From Albugo candida (Eukaryota; Oomycota; Peronosporomycetes; Albuginales; Albuginaceae): a DNA stretch of 64,000 nt. The translations under genes were made by a program, and so were the position numbers. Under the pieces are notes generated by a model. It searched no databases. It was given only the letters and a program-made list of their open reading frames with translations, and was not told where the DNA came from. The stretch covers positions 124,001 to 188,000 of the forward strand of contig CAJNAR010000003.1 in NCBI GenBank assembly GCA_905220665.1. Reading direction: 5' to 3'. Shown here piece after piece: positions 34,810 to 46,388 of the stretch (its first letter is position 1; each line of letters begins with the position of its first letter).

Positions 34810-35863
34810 ATGAGAGCTTCTTCTATGAAAACGTACGCTCTTCTTGGGCTTGGATCGTTTCTCATGCATCATCAACCTGTGACTTCTTTAACGGGCTTGC
34901 GCTTACGTATCACTCAGGAATTGAACTTGAAATTCAATAATGCCGAGTATTTTGTTAAATCGATTAGAAAAAAAAAATCGTACCCTATTGAAATTGAAAC
35001 TGGGCGTAATCCAGACGCGTCGTCTCAACCTCGAAGAAGTTCCTCAAGGCTAGCTAGAAAGCATACTTTGGATGATACAGTTGATCCCGCGATTGATGCT
35101 AACCAGTGGGAAGAGGCAAAGGAATTGATGGGAACGACCGATGGTAAAACATACAAAATCAGCTGGCAATTGCCGGGAAGCAATCTGGAGCAATGGTTTA
35201 ATGAGAACAAGCTATACCTTCAGAATGGGGTTTTACACTTGACTTTAAATTTTTTTCTTACAAAATTTCGAGGAAAACATTATCTCAAATGGGTGGAGTC
35301 TAACGGTTATGAGATTTATGACGCAAAGCCTTATATTGCACGAGCTAAGGAGGTATCTACCGTGTATAATGGTGAAGTGGAATTGCATCGATTAGGGGCT
35401 CATACAAACCAGTTAATTCAATTCGATATTGATTTGGAAGTCATCAGAGTGCCCTCTGATGTGTATGGATATCTCGAAAAAACGCTTTACTGGAATTCGT
35501 TTTACTGTAAATGAAAACATAGATTCAGAAGACTACAAGCGATTCCAAGGATCGTGCACGTCTCTCGTCAAGAAACCAGAGCTGGCGGATTTTGTAATAA
35601 AAATCTCAAATGATGTTCATTTCATCCTCAAGACCCACCATTTGATCAAATATGGAAAAAATGATAGATGTACGGTTCTCATTGAATGCCCTGGGTATGT
35701 AACGCCTAGGCATGAAGAATCTGAAGAATCTGATGTTATGGATGACCATACTCAGGTTGAAAATCAGAATGAACCATGGGTACTGGGTTCTCCATATTTT
35801 AAAGCTTTTCCATTTATCATTGATAATACGGGTGCTGAAGTCACTTATCATTTCGTCGGGTGA
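34810..35863 (+). pseudogene. Secreted pepsin-like family member 3, one frameshift
   Basis: The start at 34810 or 34825 gives MKTYALLGLGSFLMHHQPVT, a signal peptide. A polar linker rich in Ser, Arg and Lys follows, then SWQLPGSNLEQWFNENKLYL, LIQFDIDLEVIRVPSDVYGY and, in the next frame from about 35480, DYKRFQGSCTSLVKKPELAD, ending EPWVLGSPYFKAFPFIIDNT. The two frames overlap at a run of six A (35474-35479). A single-base difference there would join them, and the joined length would align without gaps to member 1. No intron with legal phase fixes it. It is therefore a recent pseudogene or contains one sequencing error. No DTG catalytic motif is visible. Confidence 0.72.
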
Positions 35864-35934
35864 TAATGTCATTCATCATTTCCAGTTAAATTTTAAGAAG
35901 AGAAATTCTCCCCTTCCATTACACTTGACTTGAC

Positions 35935-36060
35935 CGAGAATGGCGTTAGCTGACACAAATCGCGTGATCGAGGGGAATGAGCTGTCTGGCGGGCACGCAA
36001 CACGCAGCCCAGATTGCGATGAGAATGTCATAAGACGGAGAGAAGCACGATTTTGCGTTT
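35935..36060 (+). repeat. Dispersed repeat, copy B
   Basis: GGGGAATGAGCTGTCTGGCGGG and AACACGCAGCCCAGATTGCG then GATGAGAATGT match 10640-10780. Lies just after the end of the secreted family member 3, in DNA without other coding. Confidence 0.55.
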
Positions 36061-36536
36061 CCGTCAAGTTTGCAATATTCGACGTGAGGATGGCAAGGGA
36101 TTTTCGTTCCACGATTTGTGGCATGTCGTCTGATCAAAGTCATGATACCCAGCTATGAGATAAGCTTGGCTGCTAAGTGACGATGAACGCTTCCATACAA
36201 CTCACGACTATTAAATAGGACCAGACACAGGCATTCAACCGCCAGTAGCCTGTGGATACGAAAAGATTCCGCCATTAGAAAGCGTTATGCTCGCTCTAAT
36301 GATCCCGACATGCTTTGTGCTTTTCTGCAACACCCAACGCGAGCCAAGTATCTGTAGTTGTAGTCTCTTTGGTATGTGTATTCATGCGGCTCACATACGC
36401 GAATACAAACCTTCCTCGATCGGTGCTTATCAGTCAAAGTGTAGGCATGTAGAAAAGTCAGTTAGTCGAATGTGACCGTACTCTCTCAGTTGAGCTGTCA
36501 ACGATTTTAAAATGGTGCGAAATAATCAAAAATAGC
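36061..36536. other. No gene seen
   Basis: Spacer between the repeat and the 3' end of COX15. A short plus-strand frame at 36287-36475 has no resemblance to a known protein. Confidence 0.45.
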
Positions 36537-38040
36537 TTAAAGTATATTTTTAAACGCCTGTCCTTTCAATGCAAGCTGCATCGGTCTTGCGAATCGTAGT
36601 GAATGGAATGCCCAAAGGCTAGAAGCAAAAATCAACGCGGCTCCACTCTGGTGGACAAGTGCTAATGGTGGAGGAACAGCATTCACAAGCATCGTCACAC
36701 CGAGTACGGCTTGGCCACCAACTGCAGCTATCATTGCTGTAAACGCCATTCGTGTCTCCGGCGGAAGCTGAGTCCAACAGTTCGTCCTACGAGCTTTGAC
36801 ATACACAGCTGTATAAGCGGCCAACGAAGATATAGCGAGCACTCGATGCTTTAACTGGACAAGTGCTGGATTTTCGAAAAAATTGCGTATCGTCGGATGC
36901 AAAGCGAATATCTCGTCAGGAATCCACTTTTTGCCCATTTTTGGAAATGTATTGTATTCTTTTCCTGCATCGATTGCAGCGACCATTGTGCCGATACTTG
37001 CTGTCGCTGCAAATAAGCCCGTGGCACCCAACACATATTTTCGCAGGGGTGCAATCTCTTTCAACGTAGACGAAGAGAGACTTTCTCGATACATGACAGC
37101 TTGAGACATGGGGAACGTGACATTTAGCGCCGTCCACAAAACAAGCCCCAATTTGGCCATTGTAAACATTGTCTACACAATCTCATCAATGAAGCTATGG
37201 AGGCAGGTAGAAAGGTACATACATGCTCTGTGAGTCCGAATGGAGGGACCCTGCCTGTCGGTCGCTCATGACGACGACCGTGTTCTTCCTCGATCGATTT
37301 CTTCACATTGGATCGACCTAAGAACCACTGCGCGACACCAATGCTGACGATCAATGCCACTGGACGATGAAGGTGAGAAGGTATCTTCCCTTTGGCGTAC
37401 AAATAACACAATGGGCCCACAAACACTGCCGTTGATAGATGCCCCATGACTCGATGTAGATACTCCCCATTGTACATCCGCTTAAAGCTTTCCATTGTCT
37501 ACAGAGATTGCGGTGATAATGAGAGCATCTGCATATAAATTGCCATGAAACTCACTAAAGGCCGATCGAGATTGTTTTCGAAAAAGTCTCTGTACACTTC
37601 AAACTCTTTCTGCCATTGAGATTCTGTATTCGGTCGAAAAATACTTCGTGGTTTGTAGTACAACATGGAGGCACCAGCTCTTGTGAATGGAGCGGTAGCC
37701 GCTACTGTCAACGAAGTGGCGAGTGCCGCTGCCGATCCATACAGCCACCACTCTAATTGATGGGATTCCACACTTGTTTTTACATTGGACATCACTTTGC
37801 TCGTCATTGAATAGCGCTGCTCACAAAGTACGCTCCGATAGAGCTCAATGCACAACAGATCAATATTGTACATACTTTTTGCAAGCTTGAACGTCGACAA
37901 AGATCGTGGTTTGCTGAGTTCTTGAGCGGCGAACGTAGCTAGAGATGTAGTATCACATCAATGAATGGAAGCGTATGGTCTGTCAGGATTCCTACTCGAC
38001 ACCGAACCAGGCTGGAGCTGGATTGCTGTAGTCGTAGCAT
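36537..38040 (-). CDS. COX15: Heme A synthase COX15, four exons
   Basis: Oxidises heme O to heme A in the mitochondrial inner membrane for cytochrome c oxidase. Proposed exons: 38040-38001, 37938-37556, 37498-37223 and 37172-36537, giving 444 residues. The last two introns (GTGAGT...TAG, GTATGT...TAG) are secure. The first (donor GTCGAG, less usual) is inferred because it adds the presequence MLRLQQSSSSLVR; otherwise translation starts at 37873. Family marks: SQWQKEFEVYRDFFE, MESFKRMYNGEYLHRVMGH (heme-ligand His and conserved Glu), VPPFGLTEH, LVLWTALN, YNTFPKMGKKWIPDE, VQLKHRVLA and LVHQSGAAL. Several hydrophobic spans fit a multi-pass membrane protein. It lies 160 bp downstream of the SYLF gene on the same strand. 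Confidence 0.92.
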
Positions 38041-38200
38041 TTCAGAATGTGTTGGTGACTGGAGAAGAAGTTTGGATACATGGCCAACTGGAGGACTTGA
38101 CGTGAGAAAATAATGCGACAAGAATGTGACATGGAAAGATAGCAAAGAAGGGAGTTTGTGACGATACATTGGACTGAAGCTTAAGGTAAAGTATGCAATC

Positions 38201-39330
38201 TCAAAATAAAGAAGTGGGGGCCTTGGGTTCGTGCTGAACACTCTCCGATCTCATTCTGAGGTATAAATCCTATAACGTACAAAGTGTTGAGAAAATTAAA
38301 GCGTACAATAAAAAAATGACATACCCAAACGCGTTGACGCTTCTCTTTGTCTTGGAGGAGCTTGACGATGTCGGGAAGCAAATTCACGACCTCCCTCGAG
38401 AACGTTGTTTCCAGATACGAAATAAAGTCGGCTTCTTCACAGCGATTTTGACCGTAGTCTTTGCATTTGACTTTGAATTCTTCAGCGCCGGCTTCTCCTT
38501 TGATATTACCGATAGTTGTCAGTACACGATCGTACACGATTTGAATTTCTGCTCCAGTTGCTGGTGGTGGTACCCGGTCAACAAACGGGGACATAAGCTT
38601 TGTTTTGAGATTTTGCGTCATATTCTACAAAGTGATGCCGATCGATACATGGTACACATATAAATCGCACATTAGAATCTCTTACCGAAGGAGGAATGCT
38701 GCAGGCCCGTGTTATAGCATCATAGAGCTGCGAGGCTGCTGTAGGCTGCTCGACTGCACCTGTAAGGATCTCGGTTGGGGAGATCTCCCTTCCATAAAAC
38801 TTTTTGTTCAAATCGGAACGTGCTGCAATGGCGGAACCTTGGAGACCAACTCCACCAAATAAACCTTTGCTGTGGCTATAAGTGTAATTAGGAGAGATTC
38901 CAGATGCACTGAAATTCGCATTGGCACCTGCTGCTCGACCATACGGACCAGCAGCAAACTCCATATTAGCCCCAGCAGAGAATTGACCCTTTTGCATGAA
39001 CGATTTGACTGCTGCTTCCGAGTTGAGAACAATCAGAAATTCGATCATTTGACCACCCATTTCCATACCAAAACCCATACCGACTGTCCCAATTGCGCTC
39101 GGCGCTGACCATCGACCGTCAGGAAGCTTGGCGATGACAACACCGGTGCCAACTTTTCCCGTCCAAATAAAACCAGCTTTCAACACTGTTAAAAACGCTA
39201 AACCTTTGGCTTCGTGTATCAGATCGACGGGGATATGCTTATCAGGTTCAACATTTGAATTGAACAGATGCTCCATTGTGTTTTCCGCCGCGCGAATAGC
39301 TCCTTCCATCGTGGTGATCGATTCCGTCAT
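38201..39330 (-). CDS. SYLF (Ysc84/SH3YL1-type) lipid-binding protein with a ZNF598-like helical tail, three exons
   Basis: Exons 39330-38686, 38624-38325 and 38269-38201 join to 337 residues; introns of 61 and 55 bp start GTAAGA and GTATGT. Residues about 40-215 form a SYLF domain: HEAKGLAFLTVLKAGFIWTG, GVVIAKLPDGRWSAPSAIGT, VGMGFGMEMGGQMIEFLIVL, FSAGANMEFAAGPYGR and SHSKGLFGGVGLQGSAIAAR. SYLF domains bind phosphoinositides and act at actin or endocytic membranes in yeast. Exon 2 encodes a separate helical part with FISYLETTFSREVVNLLPDI followed by VKLLQDKEKRQRVW, which resembles the C-terminal helical segment of ZNF598/Hel2 proteins. That second assignment is an inference from pattern. No FYVE or SH3 domain is seen. 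Confidence 0.88.
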
Positions 39331-39472
39331 CGCGCTGTCTTCGAAAGTTATTCTTTTGCAATGTACGGTACAGATAGTGTATACTATAATATACTTTTAT
39401 ACTATAGGATTGATTATATAATTATAATTGTAAAGTTGCATAAAAATGCCACAAAATTGTATGATCTCACTA

Positions 39473-42400
39473 CTACTCGGAAGCTGCTCGAGCGATTTGA
39501 CTTTTCGATGAAGCATGCGAGTGACATTCAATGCGTTGACATGAATAGCACCGTGTGTGGCTCCACTTGAACGTTTCCAAGTCCTCTATAATGTGCGGGA
39601 TAGCGTGTGCTGGCACAAGCGATTCCAACGGTACAATTCGTTGCGCATTTCTACCGACCACATGCACGCGCAATTTCCGAATTCCAACGATTGAATTATG
39701 ATCGAAAAACCACATGCGATATCGTTCCAACAAACCGAAAAGCGTACAATTGCCAATAGCACTGGCGACTCGATATCGAAAGCTGAAATCGTACCGTTTG
39801 TTACTAATTTCTTCCCAATACTGAAAACTCTTCTCTTCAATTATCTCATCGTCGTGTCTCAATTTCTGAGAAAGCATCAAACACTCGGATTCGAATTGTT
39901 GCGAATTGAATTGTGAAAGAATTTGATAAAATGTCTTTTGGACAAACTCATCGATGCAAGTGGCAATCTCTCCAGAGGCAAAGGTGGATGACTGCACCAG
40001 AATACTGAATCCCAATATTCCATGCGTGTCGCGAACACTACAGCATACCTCATACCCAAGCTGTTTTCTCGTTCGAAGCTCATGGAAAAGAGGTTCTTTC
40101 ATCAGTTGATGGAGAAGCTCAGCATACGCAGTCTCCTGTGGTGATCCGGATCCAGGACAATTATCCTCATTGGATAAAGTCAGCTGATAGTACAGTTCGA
40201 CAGCGTTGTTGGATTCATCGTCAGTATCACTGAATTCTCGAACCATCCAGCCATTATGTGTGAGCGGTAATTCGGTGGCATGAAGTCGCTTGGGCGTCGG
40301 CGGGAATTGCTGCTTCGGGATCGATGTGACATCCATGAGCTTGGATTCCACGATTTGAACACTTTTGACCGCCCAAGCATCAGTTGTATTCCCGTGGATC
40401 AGTACACGTAGAACGGTCGAGTCGTGACAGAATACGCGTTCTGGAAAGGATAATAAATCTGCCAGTGTTAGAGACGATAGACTCGCGATCAATGATTCTA
40501 CCGTGAAGTTGGTGCGTTCAAGGAGCTGAAGACGCAGATAACGAGCTTTGGAAGACGGGACGATCAATCGATCCTGATAATCCCTATGCAATTTTTCATA
40601 GAGCATTGCATAAGTATCCTCGGACAACGATGGTAATCGCAGAAGAGAATCGAAGACATGATGTATCAGACTTTCCATGGAAGTGGAGTCGTTGTAGCCT
40701 TGAATGATAACGTGAATGTCATGATCGACCAAGTCAATCTCCACTTCATAGCCTGCCATATTTGCTTGATAGTGCATCGATGCAAGCTTGTTATTCACAG
40801 CTTCAAGGTATAATTCTGCCAATACAGAATTCTCCGATGAAAGCGCGAGCATTGGGGAATGAATGGCGTAGAAAATCTTGATTCTTGGAGTTTTCTTGAT
40901 CTCACTTGATTTGAACCAGAGTTTTGTGCAGCCGCTGGTGTAAATCAATTCAGGATATTGTGTCGAGGTAAGATTGTCATTTTCTATGGATGAAGCCGTG
41001 GTCAAGAGCAGATGTCGTGGAATATATGGATTGGGTACTGGAAGACAGAATTGATCCGAGATGTCTTCTTTGCAAGCATGGAATGATGCGATGACAATTG
41101 ATGTAATCTCGGAGAGAGAATACTTGACTTGAAACCAGCGTTCCTAGAATGAAGTGATGACTTAATACTTGATAGTGGCGTCATACAGCAAAGCGGCTAT
41201 TAGGCTTACCTTTTGTGATCGCTCCTCCCAAGTCGGGTCATCCTGGAAGGATTGAGACAATAGTACGATGCGAGTATTCTCGGGCGTCATATATTGTAGC
41301 AGCGCTTCAATATCCTTCATCTCAAAAGCTTCATGGAAAAATTTCCAGCGTAGCAAATCCTCCTCCAATATGCGGAAACGTGGAAGCATCAATTGGCTCA
41401 ATTGGCGACAGACTTGCGTTGATTCTTCTTCCTGATGAAAATGGAAATTGATATCGGCCATTTGCTTCATTTCATCAGCAATCCATTGATGGAATCCCGT
41501 GCGGCTTACACAACTGTGCAGACATTCAAAGATAAGCCGGGTTATGATCTCCCAAGCATCAATTCCGGCATGTGTTAGCGATATGCGAATATCAAAAATG
41601 GAACCAAAGGATCCAAATTCGTATCCATCGGACTCATCGATGCCAGCGCTGAGAGATGTAGCGAAGCCTCTGAGTTTTAAAATACTTGTCAGCGATCCGG
41701 GACCTTCATGTTCCAGTATATGAGCGATATACTTCCAGGGTCTCATTCGGTAAGCTTCGAATAAGCAAGGTAATTGCCAGTACAAATGCATTATGTGAAT
41801 ATTCTTCCTGGGGATCACTTGGATAAGCGTTGGTTTTTGACGTGCAAGGATGCCAAACGGAGGGTTTTGGATTGCCAAAGAAGTTTGTGGATCATCGATC
41901 GACTCGCAGAGGCTGTTGATACCAGAAAAATAGCTGCATACCCAGTCCTCCATGTCTTGCAAGTCGCTACTTCCTCGAACACATAACTTCAGATTCTTTG
42001 CTACATAATGTGTTTTGAAGAATTGTATCATGACATCGCGTAAGGAAACACCCATTGACGATGGAATCACATCAAGACTTTCCTTATTTCCCCATCCAAA
42101 TGTTCGATAGCGATGACCTTCAGCACAAGTCTCCGCCTGAACCTGCTGAAGACGAGCTGTATCTCGCTGCATAGCAAGCGAGCATTCCGCTTGAATGACT
42201 TCCAATTCACGTCTCATAGCCTCTTCATCAAACATTGGGGAAATAAAGCACTGAGAAAACATCTCCAGTGATTTTTCAAGGTGGCTATTTTCAACAGTGT
42301 AATAGAGCTGAGTTGTCTCACAGTCCGTGGACCCATTACTCGATCCGCCATGGCTACTCAGAAATGCTTCCAACGCGTTTTCTTCGGGATACGACAATGT

Positions 42401-42694
42401 ACCTGTCACAAAAAGTTTAGCATGTTACAAGACCATCCATTGTGACGCATACAGTCAAAACCCACCCATAAACAGCATGTGCTCCAGATAATGCGCGAGT
42501 CCTGGGAAGTCGATAGGGTCTGAATAGCTTCCGACACCAACGCTCATACACACAGCGGATGTTTTGGCTATTGAGGGTCCAGATTGGTCATACGACGGGG
42601 ACTGGATGAGCAGCGCTTGCAGTCCATTTTCTAGCACAATTTTGCGATAGTGATTTCGATCATTTCGCGAACGAAATGCATCCAAACACGACAT
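39473..42694 (-). CDS. Insulysin-like M16 zinc metalloprotease, three exons
   Basis: 1030 residues, the usual insulin-degrading-enzyme size. Exons 42694-42466, 42402-41210 and 41143-39473; introns 63 and 66 bp. The inverted zinc motif HYLEH is in PGLAHYLEHMLFMG (end of exon 1), followed across the intron by TLSYPEENALEAFLSSHGGS, and the distal Glu lies in RRELEVIQAECSLAM. Later: FGWGNKESLDVIP, then HLYWQLPCLFEAYRMRPWKY and EHEGPGSLTSILKLRG, and in the C-terminal half NDSTSMESLIHHVFDSLLRL and LHELRTRKQLGYEVCCSVRD-type sequence (RTRKQLGYEV is an M16A signature). Such enzymes degrade short peptides inside a closed chamber. No signal peptide, so cytosolic or organellar. Confidence 0.95.
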
Positions 42695-42888
42695 TCGATT
42701 ATACAGCTTTTAGAGAAATGTGAAAAATTGACTTTTTCGTTTGTCGTAAGTGCATACGGACGCAGAAAAGAGTGCGAGAACATCTGCGGCATTAGAAGCT
42801 TCCTAGCATCTTAGACGTTATTTGATTGGTAGAATGTGGTAAAGACGATGACCAATCACATGACATTATATTATACTGGAAGAAAGTA

Positions 42889-43926
42889 TCACTCTGTATA
42901 TGTGGCGAGCACAGCACCTGCGGCAGCGCTAGTAGCCCTCATTGTGGTGGTAAATGCGGTTTTCGCGGCCATGATGGCTGGCCAACTGAATGCCATGGCG
43001 ACTTTTGTGTAAGGACGTGCAATTTCTCGACAGGATTTCCCAAGCGGTGTGTTTCCAAAGAATTCCAAAGGAGAAGCGATGAGATTGACGTACACGCGAT
43101 CGAAAATACTTGTCCGATGTGCCACAAAAATGTTATTGCGGTGAACCCGAAGATGTCCTTCATATCCAGATATGGTTTTGTAGCTGCAATAAAGGTGATT
43201 GCCACTCATCTTCTCAACGAAGAGTTCCAAATCTTCCATTGGGGGCAGAATGGAAGATGGATAAATGCCGAATCCTTCCCAACGCAACACATCCCCGGTC
43301 AATGGTTCCATCCCGAATGGTTCATATTGAAGTACCAATCGAATCTCTCCCAGCCTAATCTGTTTCTCCATCGATCCTGTAGAATGCGAGCGTGCATGGG
43401 TCAAGCTCAGTTCCTGGTGAGGGTGTTGGACCCGGCGTAGGCTTTCAGTGGCAGGAAGGGCACCGCCCAATGTGAACCAGCGATCCATTACCTCTTCATA
43501 TCCCTCCAAAAGAGAAGTAATATCAACAGATGCGGTACCGATCAGTGATCCATTGGTTATTCCTACACATTCTGTCGCTCTTCCTGTAAAGGAGTCTTCA
43601 CTCATCACATCGATAATTAGTTCCAATCGGACGTTTGAGTGCTCTTCAATTGGACCATTTTTCTTGTTTATTTTCTTGATGGCAAACTTGTGCATTTCGC
43701 GTCTCCATGTTGGGTTGTTGTTTTCCCGTATGGTTGTGCTTCGTTCCCAGTCGTTACCGATCCTGAATATTACGTACGGGTTACAGGTTCGTTTCCAAAA
43801 CATAGAAGCGGGATCAACGAGATTCTTGGCTTCAAGCAAGCGGATACTTAGATGGCCAGCCACTCCATCCTGATGATCCACATGCTTCTCGTACAAAAAC
43901 GGCTCAAGATGCAACTGCTTTTGCAT
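42889..43926 (-). CDS. C2-domain protein, paralogue of the C2/U-box protein
   Basis: 345 residues in one exon. A C2 domain occupies about residues 20-160: GHLSIRLLEAKNLVDPASMF, NPYVIFRIGNDWERSTTIRE, NNPTWRREMHKFAI and LELIIDVMSEDSFTGRA. C2 domains bind phospholipids, often with Ca2+; here several Asp and Glu positions are present but full Ca2+ binding cannot be judged. The second half (VLQYEPFGMEPLTGDVLRWE through HRNNIFVAHRTSIFDRVYVN) has no name that I know but aligns with the middle of the C2/U-box protein at 55983-57635. A hydrophobic Ala-rich C-terminus (AMAFSWPAIMAAKTAF) may anchor it. It lies 195 bp upstream of the M16 protease. Confidence 0.82.
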   Translation of the reverse strand: MQKQLHLEPFLYEKHVDHQDGVAGHLSIRLLEAKNLVDPASMFWKRTCNPYVIFRIGNDWERSTTIRENNNPTWRREMHKFAIKKINKKNGPIEEHSNVRLELIIDVMSEDSFTGRATECVGITNGSLIGTASVDITSLLEGYEEVMDRWFTLGGALPATESLRRVQHPHQELSLTHARSHSTGSMEKQIRLGEIRLVLQYEPFGMEPLTGDVLRWEGFGIYPSSILPPMEDLELFVEKMSGNHLYCSYKTISGYEGHLRVHRNNIFVAHRTSIFDRVYVNLIASPLEFFGNTPLGKSCREIARPYTKVAMAFSWPAIMAAKTAFTTTMRATSAAAGAVLATYTE

Positions 43927-44278
43927 GTTCTCACTGTGAAGAAAAGCTTGATTTTGACCAATCCGATCAACTTAGAAGGGTGAATGGTCAATTTAAAAGA
44001 TTTAAAAAAAAGTGATTGGTCAATATTGTCCATGTGAATGTTCAACAAGAAATCAAGTTGAAAAGTAGCACATTTCATCCAAGTCGATGAGCTTACAGGT
44101 ATCTCTGCTGCGCACGTTGTCGTATAGGGATCGGCGTGAGGGTACAGATGCTTATATCGATTCGTATTACTTTTGCACTTTGTAGATTATAACGGAAGTT
44201 TTATCAAAATGAACGCTTTTGACTTCTTACCCGCCAACTTTGACGTGTACAATTGTGTTGGAATGCAAATGGTATCTT

Positions 44279-45269
44279 CTAGTCACATGGAAATGCTTTG
44301 GCCAGAAATCTTGTGATGATCGACCGATCAGAAGCATCCAAACCAATATTTTTCAACTCCCGAGAGAATGCCGGAACTGTACTGATGCCATTTTGAATGA
44401 GGTTCAGCCCCAATGTCGCGTATAAAATAACCGTTTTGCTCTCAAAAGAAAAAAAAGCATCCCGACACGCTGGCGCACACATGGGGAAACATTCTTGCCA
44501 CATTTGCCTACGAACTTGTTGACTGGAGGCATTATTGGCACTCATTAAACGCTTGTTCAAATTTGATTCGCTTTCCTTAGCGCACGTTTCTTTCTCTTCG
44601 CTTTTCTTCTCTGCTTCATCAGGGATCTTCCCGCGCTTCAAATCCAGTATTGCGTGAGATAGTGACCCAGAATTAGAAAAAATGACTACCGTTTGAATGA
44701 CCGAAGTATTAGACTTTCGTGGGGTAGCCACCTACAAATTCCTATGAGCTTGCTATTTCGACGCAAAGTCGCTCGCGTACGCTCAGATCTTTATCCAGGT
44801 ACATCTGATAAGCTTCCACTGTGGACAAATGGAGATGATAGCGCGTAGCTCTTGGGTCATTCTAAGGTCATCGAACAAACCAACATTTTGAAAAATGCGC
44901 CTTTTATACTGCACATACCTGAACGGCACGAGTATCCGATTTCACCGATAATAGCCATTCTTTCTGTAAAACTCTCTCCAAAATTCTCTGTGCTTTATTG
45001 GTTGGCAAGATTGGCGAGCTACTTGACTGTAACGAGTCAGCACTCAATTCTGCAGCTTTTTTTCCAAAAAAGCATTCATCAAAATGCTCAGATCCTTCAG
45101 ATTCTAGCCAAAGTAAAAGTTCTTTCTTCTGCACAAACTCTTCGCCTGTTCCTTGCCCGGTTTCAACGAGCCCTGCGTGCTCCAGCAGCACAATGAATTC
45201 GTCTTCGGTAATCATTGCATTGAAAAAAAGTATAAGCGAATCAGAACCACCGCTTGAAGCAATAATCAA
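44279..45269 (-). CDS. Hypothetical conserved-looking protein, three exons
   Basis: Exons 45269-44919, 44861-44781 and 44731-44279 (introns 57 and 49 bp, donors GTATGT and GTACGC) join in frame to 294 residues. The start could also be the ATG at 45215 (MITEDEFIVLLEHAGLVE). The middle exon encodes RYHLHLSTVEAYQMYLDKDL. The C-terminal part has a Lys/Glu-rich linker, then RRQMWQECFPMCAPACRDAF and VPAFSRELKNIGLDASDRSI. No transmembrane segment and no family I recognise. The clean intron phases argue that it is a real gene. Confidence 0.68.
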
Positions 45270-45306
45270 TCGGATTGGTGCGTTTGATGTTCACATAATC
45301 ACTTGA

Positions 45307-46388
45307 CTCGCACATTGCCACGTGTGTTCTTGGACGACGGCTCAAACTCTAGTAATTCTCATCCGGAAAAGAAATCATGCGGGGAGATGTGTGACGCTTG
45401 TGAAGCTTCTCTTTAGTCGCAGGGTGTCGTGATTAGCCTTGTGCAACGCTCGCAGAAGTAACAGATCGCCATCGCCAACACAAGAATATAACAAATGCGG
45501 TTATTCAATGATAGTGAAAAGAAAATGCTGTCGTACAGGCATGAATAAACGGTAAAGTAAAGCTAAATCTGGACATGTCTTTTTCATCTTCTGAGTTAAA
45601 GTTTTCACAGAGATCTTGTAGGTAGAAAATAGAGGCATAATATTATGGACTCTGGATCGCTGATTTATGATTAAGTGGTGACCAATACCCTGGGTATCTC
45701 TGCGAGTGCAAAGGATCGCATTATTGATTCATAAACCGAAAGCCTTTGTGAAGCCAATCTTGTTATTTGCATTTGAGGCACTCATCAAAGCGCGTATAGC
45801 GAATTAGAGGGCTGTTAAACGATATTTCACAGAAGAAATCAGAACAGCGTCCAGGTTTAAAGTTCTGTCCAGAAACTCCGGTTCTCGTAGTAATGTATCG
45901 CTCCACAATTTTAGATTTGATCTCGCCATCGCAATTTATAGGCTGTCAAGAGCGGGCTTTATCACTAGTGTATTATCCGCATCTATGCCACAAAGAAATG
46001 AAGCTAATCTTTTGACTCTGCTTCTAATGCAGTAATTATAAACTCATTTTCAGCTCGCTGATGTTTTTTATCGACGAAAAAGAAACGTAATCTTATCATA
46101 TAGTTTGCTTTCCACATCTCCATCCCTTGAATTGAAGACCATAACTTAAATAACGCTGTCGCATCGTAATATGCAAACAGAGTTATCTTCACATTGCTCA
46201 TATATACGTGAGAACGTGTCACATCATCATCTAAATTGCGCACTTCAGCTGCCGTAAGCTCGTTTTACTCGCTCCAGTACTTTCTTTTCACACCTAAGAG
46301 ATACAGTCTCCGAATGCTGACGTCCCACCCTTTGCAGAATAATCGTGTACTTCGATACTAACGTGATCACTTTTAATTATTCGACCCG
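45307..46388. other. Spacer without a recognised gene
   Basis: Contains a minus-strand frame at 46243-46004 (about 79 codons, LDDDVTRSHVYMSNVKITLF) that looks mildly protein-like but is isolated. It may be an exon or remnant. Otherwise nothing seen. Confidence 0.35.

Noticed and set aside
35460..35521. A 62-bp intron to repair secreted family member 3
   Set aside because: GT and AG are present, but the phases do not match, so it does not restore the downstream frame.
37939..38241. Separate 100-codon minus-strand gene upstream of COX15
   Set aside because: Only its last part (MLRLQQSSSSLVR) looks coding, and this is better explained as the COX15 presequence exon.
42826..43440. 204-codon plus-strand frame opposite the C2 gene
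   Set aside because: The minus strand encodes a recognisable C2-domain protein; this frame has no resemblance to any family.
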